Shown piece after piece: positions 8,399 through 16,304 of a stretch of 64,000 nt of DNA. The position numbers and the translations under genes are program-made. The stretch is taken from positions 3,162,001 through 3,226,000 of the forward strand of contig NZ_CP013106.1 in NCBI RefSeq assembly GCF_001431725.1. Reading direction: 5' to 3'. The stretch is from Halomonas huangheensis (GTDB lineage Bacteria > Pseudomonadota > Gammaproteobacteria > Pseudomonadales > Halomonadaceae). The notes under the pieces are model-generated. The model searched no databases. It saw only the letters and a program-made list of their open reading frames with translations, and was not told where the DNA came from. How positions within the stretch are numbered: position 1 is the first letter of the stretch; every line of letters begins with the position of its first letter.

Positions 8399-8820
8399 GA
8401 TGCCATTTCCTCGCCATGGTAGATTTGCCAGGGAATGCCAAAGCGATCCACGACGGCTGCGAAGCGCAAGGCAAAGAAGGTCTGTTCGAGCGGCATCTTG
8501 ACCTCACCGCCTTCCTTCAAGGCTTCGTAGAGACGCTCGGCATCCGCGATACTATCCGCCGCCAGGGTGAGAGAGATTCCCTGAGGTTTTTCGTGGAATG
8601 GGCTGTCCGCCCCCATCATCAACCCCCAGGGCATGTTGACTTCGGCGTGCATCACCGCATCCGGCGAGGGTGCCATGCCCTCGGGCATGCAACTGTCTTC
8701 CGGTGCATCGGCATAACGCATCACCGCCCCCATCTCTCCCCCCATCAACTCGGCATAGAAGCGCAACGCTTCCTCGCAGCGACCGTCGAAAGACAGGTAA
8801 GGGCTCATATTCAGATTCAT
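8395..8820 (-). CDS. PhnB-like VOC-family protein
   Basis: The 141-residue product (MNLNMSPYLSFDGRCEEALRFYAELMGG...) is a PhnB/3-demethylubiquinone-methyltransferase-like VOC protein. Members of this group are often named methyltransferases, but the fold is VOC and no methyltransferase motif is visible. The ATG at 8820 is chosen because GGAG precedes it and the alignment to the family starts there; the open frame upstream to 8886 is unsupported. Second gene of the ECF42 operon. Confidence 0.87.
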   Translation of the reverse strand: MNLNMSPYLSFDGRCEEALRFYAELMGGEMGAVMRYADAPEDSCMPEGMAPSPDAVMHAEVNMPWGLMMGADSPFHEKPQGISLTLAADSIADAERLYEALKEGGEVKMPLEQTFFALRFAAVVDRFGIPWQIYHGEEMAS

Positions 8821-8890
8821 GGTGCTGGCTCCGTGGTAAGCAGCAATAGACCTCAAGCACAAACGAGTGTGGAATGTGCCGAGCAATCAA

Positions 8891-9292
8891 TCAGGAACGT
8901 GTTGCCATCGCCGCGACAGACTCTGACGACGCACTGTCTGAAGACTCACTCAACTGCAGCTCACGTACCGGTCGTACCTCCACCGACCCGACCCGAGCGG
9001 CGGGGATACCACTGGCAATGGTGACAGCCTCATTGAGATCACGTGCCTCAACCAGATAGAAGCCCGCCAACTGCTCATGAGTCTCCGCGAAAGGACCTTC
9101 AGTCACCGTGCTGCTGCCCTCTCGAACCCTGACCGTCAGAGCGGTCGCCACCGACTCCAGGGCCTCCGCTGCAACCAACCGGCCACTATCGGCGACGCTT
9201 TGGCCATACGCCGCGCACTCATCATCAACCGGGCTTTCCGGCAACGAGTGCATCAGCCTCTCATCACCATAGACCAGACAGAGATACTTCAT
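8891..9292 (-). CDS. YCII-related (DGPF-domain) protein
   Basis: The 133-residue product begins MKYLCLVYGDE and carries TVTEGPFAETHEQLAGFYLVEA, which is the EGPFAE form of the DGPF motif, in a ferredoxin-like YCII fold. Its biochemical role is not established. Proteins of this family are the hallmark partners of ECF42 sigma factors. The ATG at 9292 follows GGGGAG at a good distance. As the first gene of the leftward operon it lies just behind a motif resembling an ECF promoter. Confidence 0.9.
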   Translation of the reverse strand: MKYLCLVYGDERLMHSLPESPVDDECAAYGQSVADSGRLVAAEALESVATALTVRVREGSSTVTEGPFAETHEQLAGFYLVEARDLNEAVTIASGIPAARVGSVEVRPVRELQLSESSDSASSESVAAMATRS

Positions 9293-9335
9293 GACGTTTC
9301 TCCCCAGTGTGGATTTGTTCAACCTACACAGGGAA

Positions 9336-9362
9336 GACGAAGGTGCCGACAACAGATCGACA
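9336..9362 (-). promoter_or_regulatory. Candidate ECF42-type promoter
   Basis: On the minus strand TGTCGA (9362-9357) is separated by 17 bases from CGTC (9339-9336), which resembles the TGTC.../CGTC pattern associated with ECF41/ECF42 autoregulated promoters. The CGTC is 43 bases from the first start codon of the operon. If used, the sigma factor would transcribe its own operon. Confidence 0.5.
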
Positions 9363-9406
9363 GGAGAGAAAAGTTTTTTTGCCTACCAGATTCCTTGCGT
9401 ATCCAC

Positions 9407-10084
9407 TTAGTGAGTGGTCACACCCGGAACATACGTCCTGCGTTCAACCCAACCGAGCAGGCTGGCAACGGTAGAGGTCAATACCAGATAGATAATGCCC
9501 GCCCATAGAAACACCAAAAAGAAATCCAGGGTGCGTGAACCAATGTCCTGGGCAATTCCGGTAATCTCAACCACACCAATGGTGTAGGCGATAGAGGTGA
9601 ACTTGAGCTCGATGATGGCTTCGTTGGACCACTGTGGAATCACGCGCCGCAAGGCCTGCGGCAACATGATGTAGCGAATGGCCTGCCACCGACTCATACC
9701 ACAGGCCCGGGCCGCCACCATCTGCCCGCGGGGGACCGACAGCACCGAACCGCGGAAGTATTCGGCCTGGTAGGCCGCACTGTTGAGAGTGATGGCAATC
9801 ACCGCTGCGGTGAAAGCATCGAAGACAATGCCAACATGAGGCAAGCCAAGGTAGATGAAGAACATCTGCACCAGCATTGGCGTGCCGCGGAACAGTTCGA
9901 TATAGGCCGTACTCAGCCAGTAGAACAGGCGACCACCATAAACCCGAGCCCAGCACAGCATCAGGCCAAGGAAGAATCCCAGCGTAATCGCAATCACCCA
10001 CAGCGCCAGAGTTACCGGTACGCCCTTGAGCAAGGCGGGCAACCATTCAATGCCAAAATGGATAAATTCCAGCATCGCTTTCAC
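9407..10084 (-). CDS. Polar amino-acid ABC transporter permease (HisM/ArtM type)
   Basis: This inner-membrane subunit has 225 residues with about five hydrophobic segments and the family's cytoplasmic loop (AARACGMSRWQAIRYIMLPQALRRVIPQW, the EAA-type loop contacting the ATPase). It is the last gene of a four-gene importer. A GTG at 10084 overlaps the ATPase stop codon by four bases (GTGA); an ATG at 10075 is an equally plausible start. Substrate specificity cannot be read from the permease. Confidence 0.9.
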   Translation of the reverse strand: MKAMLEFIHFGIEWLPALLKGVPVTLALWVIAITLGFFLGLMLCWARVYGGRLFYWLSTAYIELFRGTPMLVQMFFIYLGLPHVGIVFDAFTAAVIAITLNSAAYQAEYFRGSVLSVPRGQMVAARACGMSRWQAIRYIMLPQALRRVIPQWSNEAIIELKFTSIAYTIGVVEITGIAQDIGSRTLDFFLVFLWAGIIYLVLTSTVASLLGWVERRTYVPGVTTH

Positions 10085-10836
10085 CCGTGTTCGGCAATGA
10101 CATTGAGAAAGGATCGTGTGCGCTCACTCGTGGCGCCAGTAAAAAGCTGCTCCGGCGGCCCCTGCTCAACGATGTGGCCATTTTCCATGAAGATCAGTTC
10201 ATCGGCCGCCCGTCTGGCAAAGCTCATCTCGTGGGTGACAACCACCATGGTCATGCCCTCAGCGGCCAATGCCTGCATCACGCGGACTACCTCGCTGGTC
10301 AATTCAGGATCCAGCGCCGAGGTTGGCTCGTCGAACAGCAATACGTCTGGATCCATGGCCAATGCTCGCGCTATGGAAACACGCTGCTGTTGCCCCCCGG
10401 AGAGTTCTGCTGGGTAAGCTCCCGCCTTGTCCGCCAAACCAACTCGCTCGAGCTCCTGTTGAGCGCGCTCTGTGGCTCCCCGAGCGCCCATTCCCTTGAC
10501 CTTGATCTGGCAGATACGGACGTTGTCGAGCACCGTCAGATGCGAAAACAGATTGAAGTCCTGAAACACGAACCCCATCCGCGCACGCATGGCATCGATA
10601 TTGCGCTCAAGCACTTCTTCACCAGCCAGAAATATTCTGCCAGCGTCCGGTGGCGTGAGGTGATTGATACAACGCAGCAAGGTACTTTTCCCCGAGCCGG
10701 AAGGACCGATCAGCACCTTGGTTTCCCCCTTGCGCAGACCAAAGCCAATACCCTTCAGGACTTCGAGGTCATCGTAGCTCTTGCGTAGATCACGCACATC
10801 GAGGACAAGGTCGTCTGCCATTGCATGCATTCCCAT
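10081..10836 (-). CDS. Polar amino-acid ABC transporter ATPase (GlnQ/HisP type)
   Basis: This cytoplasmic ATPase drives the importer. Walker A is GPSGSGKST, the signature is LSGGQQQR, Walker B is VLLFDEPTSALD, and the H-loop is VVVTHE. At 251 residues it is the usual family size. The true start may be at one of the internal Met codons (MADDLVLDV), since the first five residues are not typical. It lies between the two permease genes, six bases after the upstream one. Confidence 0.95.
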   Translation of the reverse strand: MGMHAMADDLVLDVRDLRKSYDDLEVLKGIGFGLRKGETKVLIGPSGSGKSTLLRCINHLTPPDAGRIFLAGEEVLERNIDAMRARMGFVFQDFNLFSHLTVLDNVRICQIKVKGMGARGATERAQQELERVGLADKAGAYPAELSGGQQQRVSIARALAMDPDVLLFDEPTSALDPELTSEVVRVMQALAAEGMTMVVVTHEMSFARRAADELIFMENGHIVEQGPPEQLFTGATSERTRSFLNVIAEHG

Positions 10837-10841
10837 CGGTG

Positions 10842-11510
10842 TTATTTTTCGAAGCCCGGTACCGCAAGCTTGCGTTCAAGAGCGTAAAGCAGGCTGTTTC
10901 CAGTACGGTTCAGAATGAAGTAAAGCAGTGCCACCACGGCAAAAACGAGCAGCACATTACCTTGTGTACTGGTGATGATGTAGTGCGCCTGGCGAGTCAA
11001 CTCCACTACCCCGATCACATAGGCCAGTGAGGTTTCCTTGATCTCCGATGAGAACTCGTTGGTCCATGGTCCTATCGCGTGCCGCGCCGCCTGAGGAAAT
11101 ACGATATAGCGAATGGCCTTGAGTCGAGACATCCCCATGGCCCTGGCGGCCATCATCTGTCCGGCAGGCACCGATTTGAATGCACTACGAAATATCTGTG
11201 ACTGATAGGCCGCCGAGCGCAGCCCCATGGCAAGGATTGCCGCCGCAAAGGCGGAAATATCGTAGATGCCGGATACGCCATAGTAGAAGATAAACAGCAT
11301 TATGATGATCGGGACACCGCGGAATACCCGTTCGTACATTATCAGCGGCCATTGAACAAGCCGGGTTCGCGGGCCATACAGTTGCACCAGGCAGATTGCC
11401 ATCCCCAGTACAAACCCGATAATCAACAGTGCGACCAGCAGTATCACAGCCACACCTAATCCCTTGAGAAGAAAAGGGAAGTCCCTTATCAATACGCTGT
11501 AGATATCCAT
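10842..11510 (-). CDS. Polar amino-acid ABC transporter permease (HisQ/GlnP type)
   Basis: This 222-residue inner-membrane protein is the second permease of the importer. It has the same architecture as its partner, with the EAA-type loop AARAMGMSRLKAIRYIVFPQAARHAIGPW. It probably forms a heterodimer with the permease at 9407-10084. A stable stem-loop separates it from the binding-protein gene upstream. Confidence 0.92.
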   Translation of the reverse strand: MDIYSVLIRDFPFLLKGLGVAVILLVALLIIGFVLGMAICLVQLYGPRTRLVQWPLIMYERVFRGVPIIIMLFIFYYGVSGIYDISAFAAAILAMGLRSAAYQSQIFRSAFKSVPAGQMMAARAMGMSRLKAIRYIVFPQAARHAIGPWTNEFSSEIKETSLAYVIGVVELTRQAHYIITSTQGNVLLVFAVVALLYFILNRTGNSLLYALERKLAVPGFEK

Positions 11511-11527
11511 GCCGATTTCCCTGACAC

Positions 11528-11564
11528 GACAAGCGCCCTTCCGAGATGCAGAAAGGCGCTTGTC
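11528..11564 (-). terminator. Intercistronic stem-loop between the binding-protein and permease genes
   Basis: GACAAGCGCC pairs perfectly with GGCGCTTGTC across a 17-base loop. It lies just after the binding-protein stop codon and has no T run. Such elements usually act as partial terminators or protect the 3' end of the upstream mRNA, so the binding protein is made in excess over the permeases. That role is inferred from position. Confidence 0.6.
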
Positions 11565-11575
11565 ATCAGATCAGT

Positions 11576-12433
11576 TTATTCGTTGCCAAGCTCTGGAAGG
11601 CCTGCAACCGGCTTGTTATACGTATCAACGAAATCCGGCATGTTCCCCGGAATCGCAGGAGGAGTGATTCCGGGAATATATTGCTCGATAATTTCCTGCC
11701 ATTGTCCCGACTCATCAATCGCCGTGATCCCCTGGTTCAGCGACGCCAGAAGATCCTGCGGATCACCCTTGGATACCGCCAGTGCCAGTGGAGCGCGAAT
11801 ATAGATCTTGCCGGCCATTCTTATTGGCTTGCCAGCATTGATGTATTCCTGAGCCGAGGTATCGTCGACGATAACGGATGAAATTCTGCCGATGGCCATA
11901 TCATCCACCGCTGTGACATAACTCTCGTATGTCGCCAGCTCAACATCGATGTCATTGTTGACGACATTCTCTTCCATCCAGGCCTGTTGTGAAGAGCCAC
12001 CCTGTACACCGATACGAGCGCCGCAACACACGGCAGTGAAGACATTGGCCTCGGAGTCCTCTGGCACCAGTACGACGTCGTTGGTCTCCCACCAGGGGAT
12101 AGTGAAATCGATTGCCTCACTGCGCTCTTCCGTAACCGTGAGGCCGGTTGCCAGAATATCGATCTTCTCGGCAGCCAGTGCCGGAATCAGCGAGGGAAAC
12201 GGCATATCCTGAAACTCGATTTCGATGCCCATCTCGTCAGCAATGGCATTCATGGCATCGATGGCGATGCCCTTGAACTCGCCACTCTCGACGTAGGCCC
12301 AAGGGGGGAAGGATGCCTCGACCCCGACGGTATAAGGGTCCTGAGCAGAGGCAGTAGTCGCCAGGCCGCTGCCGACCAGAGCAACGGCAGCAAGAGACGC
12401 AGAGCGGAGCAGTGAAGATGTCATACCTTTCAT
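11576..12433 (-). CDS. Periplasmic amino-acid-binding protein of the ABC importer (SBP_bac_3)
   Basis: The 285-residue product has a Sec signal peptide (SSLLRSASLAAVALVGSGLATTASAQD), cleaved near residue 30, then a two-lobed family-3 solute-binding domain (YTVGVEASFPPWAYVESGEFKGIAIDAMNAIA). Family-3 proteins bind polar amino acids, opines or related amines. The neighbouring amine-catabolism genes suggest an amine or arginine-like ligand, which is inference only. It is the first gene of the importer operon, behind a sigma-70-like promoter. Confidence 0.92.
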   Translation of the reverse strand: MKGMTSSLLRSASLAAVALVGSGLATTASAQDPYTVGVEASFPPWAYVESGEFKGIAIDAMNAIADEMGIEIEFQDMPFPSLIPALAAEKIDILATGLTVTEERSEAIDFTIPWWETNDVVLVPEDSEANVFTAVCCGARIGVQGGSSQQAWMEENVVNNDIDVELATYESYVTAVDDMAIGRISSVIVDDTSAQEYINAGKPIRMAGKIYIRAPLALAVSKGDPQDLLASLNQGITAIDESGQWQEIIEQYIPGITPPAIPGNMPDFVDTYNKPVAGLPELGNE

Positions 12434-12475
12434 GATCTTCTCGCATTAGCGGTGAATTTTATTATTAGCGTTGTA

Positions 12476-12505
12476 ACTATGGTCGTTACTTTCAATAACT
12501 GTCAA
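12476..12505 (-). promoter_or_regulatory. Sigma-70-like promoter of the amino-acid importer operon
   Basis: On the minus strand a consensus -35 TTGACA (12505-12500) is followed after 18 bases by CATAGT (12481-12476), a near-consensus -10. It ends 42 bases before the start of the binding-protein gene. Confidence 0.6.
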
Positions 12506-12531
12506 TCATCCCTCGACCACCGAGTCTGCAC

Positions 12532-13251
12532 TCAGTCCAGCAACATCATGCCCTGCTCAATATCCGCTTCAATGGCCTGGCAGAAGGCTTCTCGATCGCC
12601 ATGACGCAGCGCCTGAGTGATCTGGCGATGGTAGTCATCCGCGATGCTGGAGGCCCCCCAACGCGTACAGATCTGCCGCATGCTCGGGCCATATTGCAGC
12701 CACAGAATCTCGATCAAAGGCAGCAGTACTGTGGAGCCACTGCGCTGATAGATATGGAAATGAAAACGATGGTTGCCTCGCATATAGCGGGGTAGATCGG
12801 CTTCGGCGATGGCGGTGTTGATCCGTTCATCGAAGCTCTCGAGAATCTGCACATCGCGCTCATCGAGCGAATCAAACGCCTGGCGTGAGACTTCCGTCTC
12901 CAGATTACAGCGCGCGTACAACACCTCATGAAAGCGTTCGCGCGAAAGGTGCGGAACGATGATCTTGCGGCTATCCGAGAACACCAACGCCCCTTCCGTG
13001 ACCAGCCAACGCAGCGCTTCACGGGCTGGCATTGCACTGGTGCCGTACTGCGCGGCAACGGAACGAATCGAGATCACCTCGCCCGGAGCAAAGTCGCCCT
13101 CACACAGGCGTAGCTTCAACGCACGGTGCAAACGCGTCGATGCCGTATCCGGCATGTAGGGCGGCGCTTCACTGGCAGTCATATCGCCCGCACCTCCTGA
13201 AGCACGTGGTGCCGCGGTAGCCGCCGCAGTTTGGTCTATGCCTTGCGTCAT
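12532..13251 (-). CDS. GntR-family regulator (FadR/FCD subfamily)
   Basis: The 239-residue product has an N-terminal winged helix-turn-helix (LRLCEGDFAPGEVISIRSVAAQYGTSAMPAREALRWLVTEGAL) and a C-terminal all-helical FCD ligand-binding domain with candidate metal-binding His residues (YMRGNHRFHFHIY). The first 30 residues are low-complexity and the true start may be internal. It lies between the importer and the amine-oxidase cluster and is divergent from the latter. The duplicated TGTGATCACA palindrome upstream of that cluster is the likely operator. Confidence 0.9.
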   Translation of the reverse strand: MTQGIDQTAAATAAPRASGGAGDMTASEAPPYMPDTASTRLHRALKLRLCEGDFAPGEVISIRSVAAQYGTSAMPAREALRWLVTEGALVFSDSRKIIVPHLSRERFHEVLYARCNLETEVSRQAFDSLDERDVQILESFDERINTAIAEADLPRYMRGNHRFHFHIYQRSGSTVLLPLIEILWLQYGPSMRQICTRWGASSIADDYHRQITQALRHGDREAFCQAIEADIEQGMMLLD

Positions 13252-13319
13252 GGTGCTCCTCGATGGGTCCCGCCCTGATGAATCTGTTGTTGCTGCATGA
13301 GCCTATGCTGCCCGAAGTA

Positions 13320-13439
13320 CTGCTGTCGAGGCCTCTGCTGTCGAGGCCCCTGCTGTCGAAGCCCCTGCTATCGATAGCTCTGTAGTAGATGATCCTGGTA
13401 TTGGTAGTCCTGCTGTCGGTAGCCCTGCTGGTGATAGCG
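13320..13439. repeat. Degenerate 15-bp tandem repeat, eight units
   Basis: Eight successive 15-base units begin CTGCTGTCGAGGCC and drift to CTGCTGGTGATAGCG. One plus-strand frame is open through the whole array and reads a pentapeptide repeat like AVEAP, but it has no start codon before an upstream stop. It could be a remnant of low-complexity coding sequence or simply a slipped repeat. Confidence 0.8.
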
Positions 13440-13480
13440 GCTCACGTAAACCTCTTGTTCCCACGATAGGCTCTTGCTAG

Positions 13481-13503
13481 TGTGATCACAACATGTGATC
13501 ACA
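13481..13503. promoter_or_regulatory. Double palindrome TGTGATCACA, likely GntR operator
   Basis: Two identical self-complementary 10-mers TGTGATCACA (13481-13490 and 13494-13503) are separated by ACA, so their centres are 13 bases apart. They lie 40 bases before the first amine-oxidase gene and 230 bases upstream of the divergent GntR-type regulator. FCD-type GntR proteins bind short palindromes of this kind. A weak -35/-10 pair (TTGTTC, 17 bases, TAGTGT) would overlap the site. Confidence 0.7.
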
Positions 13504-13543
13504 CCTATACACCCAACCATCGAATCATCCATCCGGAGAGCCC

Positions 13544-14836
13544 ATGACCGAACCGCGCTGTGCGTCCTACTACTCTGCTACTGTTCACCAGGAGTCGGAG
13601 TATCCGGCGCTGGAAGGCGATCATCATGTCGACGTTGCCGTGATAGGCGGCGGTTTCACTGGCGTGAATACCGCATTGGAGTTGGCCGAACGCGGCTATT
13701 CCGTGGGGCTGGTCGAGGCCAACAAGGTGGGTTGGGGAGCCAGTGGACGCAACGGTGGTCAGGTCACCGGTAGTCTCTCGGGGCAGGATGCCATGCTCAA
13801 ACAGCTGAGCAAGCCACTGGGTCAGCAGGATGCCGAGGATTTCGTATGGGGGCTACGTTGGCGCGGGCACCGTATCCTTCGCGAGCGCGTCGAGAAATAC
13901 GCCATTCCCTGCGACCTCAAGTTCGGCCATCTACAGGCTGCATGGCAACCCAGCCATATCGACGAACTCAAACGCGACTATGATGCCTCTCAGCATCATG
14001 ACATCGGCCGGCACATCGAATGGTTGGATACTGAGGCCACCCGGGCGGTGATTGGCACCAGGCTGTATCATGGCGCCATTCGCAACAACTACAACATGCA
14101 CCTGCACCCACTGAACCTGTGTCTTGGTGAAGCACGCGCTGCGGAATCGCTGGGCGTAAAACTGTTCGAACGCTCACCAGTACGCAATATCGTGCATGGC
14201 GATAAACCCCGCGTCGAAACCGACAGAGGACGACTGATCGCCAACGCTGTTGTCCTCGCGGGTAATGCCTATCACCGTCTCGAACGCAAGACGCTGGGCG
14301 GCAAGCTGTTCCCGGCTTCTCTGGGCATCGTGACCACGGAGCCCCTGAGTCTTGCACAGCGCAAGGCCATCAACCCCGACGACCTTGCGGTCTACGATAC
14401 CCGTTTCGTGCTCGACTACTACCGGTTGACTGCCGATGGCCGACTGTTGTTTGGCGGTGGAGCCAACTATTCCGGCAAGGCCACGGCCGATGTCGGCGCC
14501 GAGCTGAGACCGAGACTGGAACACACCTTTCCCCAGCTCAAGGGCATTGGTCTCGACTTCCAGTGGCAAGGTATGGCCGGCATCGTCATCAACCGTATCC
14601 CGCAACTTGGCCAGCTATCGCCCGGCGTCTTCTATGCCCAGGGCTACTCCGGCCATGGTATCGCCACATCGCATATCGTCAGCAACATCATGGCCGACGC
14701 CGTCAGTGGGCAGCTCGAAGAATTCGATCTGTTCGCCAATATGCGCCACTGGCGGATACCGCTCAGTGACCAACTGGGCAATGCGTTGCTCTCTGCAGGC
14801 ATGTGGTACTACCAGCTACGCGAGAAACTACGCTGA
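13544..14836 (+). CDS. FAD-dependent amine oxidoreductase (DAO family, PuuB-like)
   Basis: The 430-residue protein has an N-terminal FAD-binding Rossmann motif (DVAVIGGGFTGVNTALELAERG, about residues 29-50) and the GASGRNGGQVTG segment typical of gamma-glutamylputrescine oxidase-like DAO enzymes. The likely reaction is oxidation of an amine or gamma-glutamylated amine to an aldehyde with release of ammonia and hydrogen peroxide. It opens the amine-catabolism cluster. The exact substrate cannot be assigned, and no gamma-glutamyl-polyamine synthetase is in the window. Confidence 0.88.
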   Translation: MTEPRCASYYSATVHQESEYPALEGDHHVDVAVIGGGFTGVNTALELAERGYSVGLVEANKVGWGASGRNGGQVTGSLSGQDAMLKQLSKPLGQQDAEDFVWGLRWRGHRILRERVEKYAIPCDLKFGHLQAAWQPSHIDELKRDYDASQHHDIGRHIEWLDTEATRAVIGTRLYHGAIRNNYNMHLHPLNLCLGEARAAESLGVKLFERSPVRNIVHGDKPRVETDRGRLIANAVVLAGNAYHRLERKTLGGKLFPASLGIVTTEPLSLAQRKAINPDDLAVYDTRFVLDYYRLTADGRLLFGGGANYSGKATADVGAELRPRLEHTFPQLKGIGLDFQWQGMAGIVINRIPQLGQLSPGVFYAQGYSGHGIATSHIVSNIMADAVSGQLEEFDLFANMRHWRIPLSDQLGNALLSAGMWYYQLREKLR

Positions 14837-14918
14837 CCCAACATCTTCTTCAAGCAATTGATTTAAAAATATTTTTATAACCCTCTCTTTCCACAACAAC
14901 AACCCTCGGAGAGATTCC

Positions 14919-16298
14919 ATGGAAGACATCTTCCCGCTGAGCGGCCCACTGGTACTGATCCCCACTGTCGTGGTACTGGCACTGGCCCTGTGGACAAGAC
15001 GTGCTCTCGAACCGTTAGTGGCCGGTGCCTTTGTCGGCACCCTGATGATCGACCCCGGCAATGCGCTATCGACGCTGTCGGACAGCCTGATGACGGTCAT
15101 GACCGATGAGGACGTCGCCTGGGTCATCATGGTCTGTGGCCTGATGGGTAGTATCATCGCGCTGCTGCTCAAGTCGGGGGCTTCGCGAGCGTTCGCCACT
15201 GGCTTATTGCGCTATATCACCAGCAAGCCCCGTGCGCTGATCGGCTGTTGGTTCATGGGTATCGTGCTGTTTGTCGACGACTACCTGAACTCACTGGCGG
15301 TTGGTACCTCCATGCGCCAGGTGACGGATCGCTTCAAGACTTCACGCGAAATGCTGGCCTATGTCATCGACTCCACTGCGGCCCCGATCAGCGTGCTGAT
15401 CCCGATCTCGACCTGGGCAGTGTTCTTCGGTGCCCTGATCGAGAAGAATGGCCTCGCCCCCGATGGCCAGGGCGTAATGACCTACATCCAGGCCATTCCT
15501 TTCATGTTCTACCCCTGGCTGGCGGTGGCGCTGGTGCCATTGGTCGCCTATCGCAAGATCCCGCTGCTCGGCCCCATGAAACGTGCAGAACTGCGTGCCG
15601 AGAACGAAGGCAAGTGCGTACCTCCCGGCGCGGAACACATCGATGATGAAATCGCCCATCTGCAGGCTGCCGATACCACGAAAGGCAGTATCTGGGCCTT
15701 CCTGATACCGATGGCATCACTGGCATTCTTCACCTGGTGGTTCGATCTCGATTTCCTGATGGGTATCTTCGTTACCCTCGGCGGCATGATCGTCGGCTTC
15801 ATCGCCTTGAAGAAGCTGTCACCCAGAGAGACCTTCGACAACATCCTCGAAGGCTTCAAATCGATGCTCGATGCACTGGCAGTACTGGTGGCCGCCTTCC
15901 TGTTCAATGAAGTCAACACCGCACTGGGGCTCAATGAGTACATCATCAACGCCGTTCAGCCGCTGATCAGTGCCGAGTTCCTGCCCTTCATCATCTTTGC
16001 GCTGATGGGCTTCGTATCCTTCGCCACTGGCTCCAATTGGGGCGTATTCGTCATCATCCTGCCGATCGTGACCACTCTGGGACACAACCTCGGCGCAGAC
16101 ATGACACTGGTCATCGGCGCCACCCTCTCGGCCAGCACCTTCGGTAGCCACGCCTGCTTCTACTCGGATGCCACCGTGCTGACCGCCCAGGCCAGTGGTT
16201 GTACACCCTTCCAGCATGCCCTTACCCAGTTGCCTTATGCTGCAATGGCGGGCTGTGTGGCTGCACTGCTCTACCTGATCCTCGGCTTCACCCTATAG
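14919..16298 (+). CDS. NhaC-family Na+/H+ antiporter-like permease
   Basis: The 459-residue polytopic membrane protein has about 11 hydrophobic segments and NhaC-type motifs (VLFVDDYLNSLAVGTSMRQVTDRFKTSREMLAYVIDSTAAPI; TGSNWGVFVII; GSHACFYSDATVLTAQASGC). Family members exchange Na+ for H+ or for small organic ions. Its position between two amine oxidases suggests it may exchange a cluster metabolite rather than serve general pH homeostasis. GGAG lies nine bases before the start. Confidence 0.88.
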   Translation: MEDIFPLSGPLVLIPTVVVLALALWTRRALEPLVAGAFVGTLMIDPGNALSTLSDSLMTVMTDEDVAWVIMVCGLMGSIIALLLKSGASRAFATGLLRYITSKPRALIGCWFMGIVLFVDDYLNSLAVGTSMRQVTDRFKTSREMLAYVIDSTAAPISVLIPISTWAVFFGALIEKNGLAPDGQGVMTYIQAIPFMFYPWLAVALVPLVAYRKIPLLGPMKRAELRAENEGKCVPPGAEHIDDEIAHLQAADTTKGSIWAFLIPMASLAFFTWWFDLDFLMGIFVTLGGMIVGFIALKKLSPRETFDNILEGFKSMLDALAVLVAAFLFNEVNTALGLNEYIINAVQPLISAEFLPFIIFALMGFVSFATGSNWGVFVIILPIVTTLGHNLGADMTLVIGATLSASTFGSHACFYSDATVLTAQASGCTPFQHALTQLPYAAMAGCVAALLYLILGFTL

Positions 16299-16304
16299 GG
16301 ATGT

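Noticed and set aside
13322..13480. Small plus-strand gene encoding an AVEAP-type repeat peptide
   Set aside because: The frame is open but has no start codon after the upstream stop at 13298 and no ribosome-binding site.
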